Shown here: positions 63,015 to 64,000 of the stretch, one piece after another
Layout: each line of letters opens with the position of its first letter
How positions within the stretch are numbered: position 1 is the first letter of the stretch
From: an uncultured Veillonella sp.
Lineage (GTDB): Bacteria; Bacillota; Negativicutes; Veillonellales; Veillonellaceae
DNA length: 64,000 nt
Direction: 5' to 3'
NCBI GenBank assembly: GCA_900550175.1
Contig: URQX01000001.1
Location: forward strand, 67,279 to 131,278
Translations under genes and position numbers: made by a program
Notes under the pieces: model-generated
Database searches by the model: none
Seen by the model: the letters and a program-made list of their open reading frames with translations, nothing else
What the model was told of the DNA's origin: nothing

Positions 63015-64000
63015 ACGCATACGATTTGATGAATTTGGCCCGTATCACGACTGGTCTTTCACTACCGGTGATCATGGGGTTCAGCTCATGTATGGTCCTA
63101 ATGAAAGTGGCAAAACCTCTTTGCTTGAAGGGATGCGCACCCTTTTATTCGGTGGTACGCATAAGGCTTATGGGCCTATGACGGGTGCCCTCGATGTAAA
63201 TCGTAATGGTGAAAGCTACTACATTGGTCGTAAGGGTAAACAACTAGACTTTTACAGTCCTGGAAATTCGGCCATTCATGAGGAGCCTGCTCAACATTGG
63301 TGGCATGGTATTGACAAAAAGACATATAACCGCATTTTTGCATTAACTCTTGATGATTTACAAGGCCTCGATGTTCTGCAAGAGGTAGAGGTTCGGTCTC
63401 GCTTCTTTGGTGCTGAAGGGGGCGAGCATTTAGGCTCGGTCGTAAAAGATGTGGAAAAAGGCGCTACTGATTTATTAGTAGCATCCTCCAATGGTAAACG
63501 TCGCATCAATGTGTTGATGGATGAGCTTAAGGAAAATCGTCAAAAGTTAAGTCATTTAGCCGAGCATGAAGCGCAATATGTAGAATTGCAAAAGGTCTTT
63601 CACAGTACTGAGCAGACTGAGGCAGAATTGCAAGGGCAGTTGCAAGAGTGGAAGGAATACCGCGATGGTATAGATGTGGTATTGCGCGCGTGGGATACGT
63701 ATCGTCGTAGCGAAGAAGCGCGGATGCACATGCAGCAGTATAATAGCGAGCTTGCTTTGAGTCGTGATGAGTTCCTTCGTATCGATGAGGAAATTAAACG
63801 AGCTCGAGACAATATGCAGTTGTGGCAGGAAAAAGAAGCGTCTTTGATGCCAGCCAACTTTAGTCCTGATAGTCCGTTTGGTACGTATGGTCAAGATATT
63901 GAAGATCTTATCCAACAAGGGGCTAAATGGGAACAATTGCGCCGCGAGTGTGAAGAAGGGGATGCGTATATCTTTAAGGTACGAGAACAATTAGAGTTTT
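63004..64000 (+). CDS. yhaN: YhaN/SbcC-like AAA ATPase (cut by window end)
   Basis: The first 332 residues are visible. They start MNIKRIRFDEFGPYHDW and carry Walker A GPNESGKTSLLEG (about 31-43), followed from residue 170 by long charged helices forming the first half of a coiled coil (ELKENRQKLSHLAEHEAQY). The order is that of Rad50/SbcC-type proteins related to Bacillus YhaN. The start overlaps the nuclease gene (ATG at 63004, GGGG upstream), so the two subunits are translationally coupled. The rest lies outside the window. Confidence 0.88.
   Translation, partial: MNIKRIRFDEFGPYHDWSFTTGDHGVQLMYGPNESGKTSLLEGMRTLLFGGTHKAYGPMTGALDVNRNGESYYIGRKGKQLDFYSPGNSAIHEEPAQHWWHGIDKKTYNRIFALTLDDLQGLDVLQEVEVRSRFFGAEGGEHLGSVVKDVEKGATDLLVASSNGKRRINVLMDELKENRQKLSHLAEHEAQYVELQKVFHSTEQTEAELQGQLQEWKEYRDGIDVVLRAWDTYRRSEEARMHMQQYNSELALSRDEFLRIDEEIKRARDNMQLWQEKEASLMPANFSPDSPFGTYGQDIEDLIQQGAKWEQLRRECEEGDAYIFKVREQLEF

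Noticed and set aside
1..64000. CRISPR arrays, complete insertion sequences, tRNA or rRNA genes
   Set aside because: None was seen on reading both strands; no transposase or integrase frame and no regularly spaced repeats are present.

Overview
The window is a low-GC, gene-dense bacterial chromosome segment that most likely comes from Veillonella or a close relative (Negativicutes, diderm Firmicutes). The basis for this is a mix of Firmicutes-type regulation (two T-box leaders, a cobalamin riboswitch, a candidate PurR box, many U-tract terminators) with outer-membrane traits (an inverse-autotransporter barrel remnant, TonB C-terminal-like secreted proteins, a surface-adhesin-E-like protein). 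The metabolism is anaerobic: DcuC, a DASS-type anion permease, ferredoxin, a CooS-type CO dehydrogenase and PEP carboxykinase. Genus assignment is inference from gene content; no rRNA gene is present.

Layout. 1-3.2 kb: M20 amidohydrolases and a DcuC C4-dicarboxylate carrier. 3.4-9.4 kb: a LysR regulator divergent from a ybhJ-ybhH-ybhI-like operon (aconitase-like hydratase, PrpF-like isomerase, anion permease). 9.6-13 kb: Sel1-repeat protein and MFS exporter. 13.2-20.8 kb: complete tryptophan operon (Trp T-box, trpE, trpG, a 426-bp hairpin-rich gap, trpD, fused trpCF, trpB, trpA). 20.8-24.3 kb: small secreted protein and four DUF805 membrane proteins in a row. 24.4-27.7 kb: Ile T-box and ileS. 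27.9-31.2 kb: a free-standing 25-residue amphipathic peptide gene, an inverse-autotransporter remnant and a second Sel1-repeat protein. 31.4-37 kb: amino-acid binding lipoprotein, M20 amidohydrolase, HAD phosphatase, ferredoxin, guaA. 37.1-41.7 kb: a variable island with a HinfI-like methyltransferase, two PD-(D/E)XK-type proteins, an orphan two-gene cassette (one gene resembles EF-Tu domain III) bracketed by broken GNAT fragments, and an intact GNAT gene. 41.7-45.3 kb: cobalamin riboswitch and a three-gene BtuFCD-type importer. 45.4-49.6 kb: a TroABCD-type Mn/Zn importer whose last permease carries a winged-helix tail, preceded by a 31-codon small ORF and terminator. 49.7-55.3 kb: two TonB-C-like secreted proteins, a DUF438/PAS/DUF1858 protein, an atypical PEP carboxykinase and a LysR regulator. 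55.4-57.8 kb: CooS-type CO dehydrogenase with a histidine-rich N-terminus and a changed C-cluster site. 57.9-64 kb: metallo-hydrolase/TetR divergent pair, adhesin-E-like protein, bioB, and a YhaO/YhaN (SbcCD-like) pair cut by the window end.

The most unusual items are the 25-residue peptide unit (27948-28025), the small ORF ahead of the metal importer (49419-49514), the modified CooS, the R-M/orphan-cassette island, and the structured trpG-trpD spacer. All functional assignments come from reading motifs by eye; no database search was run.
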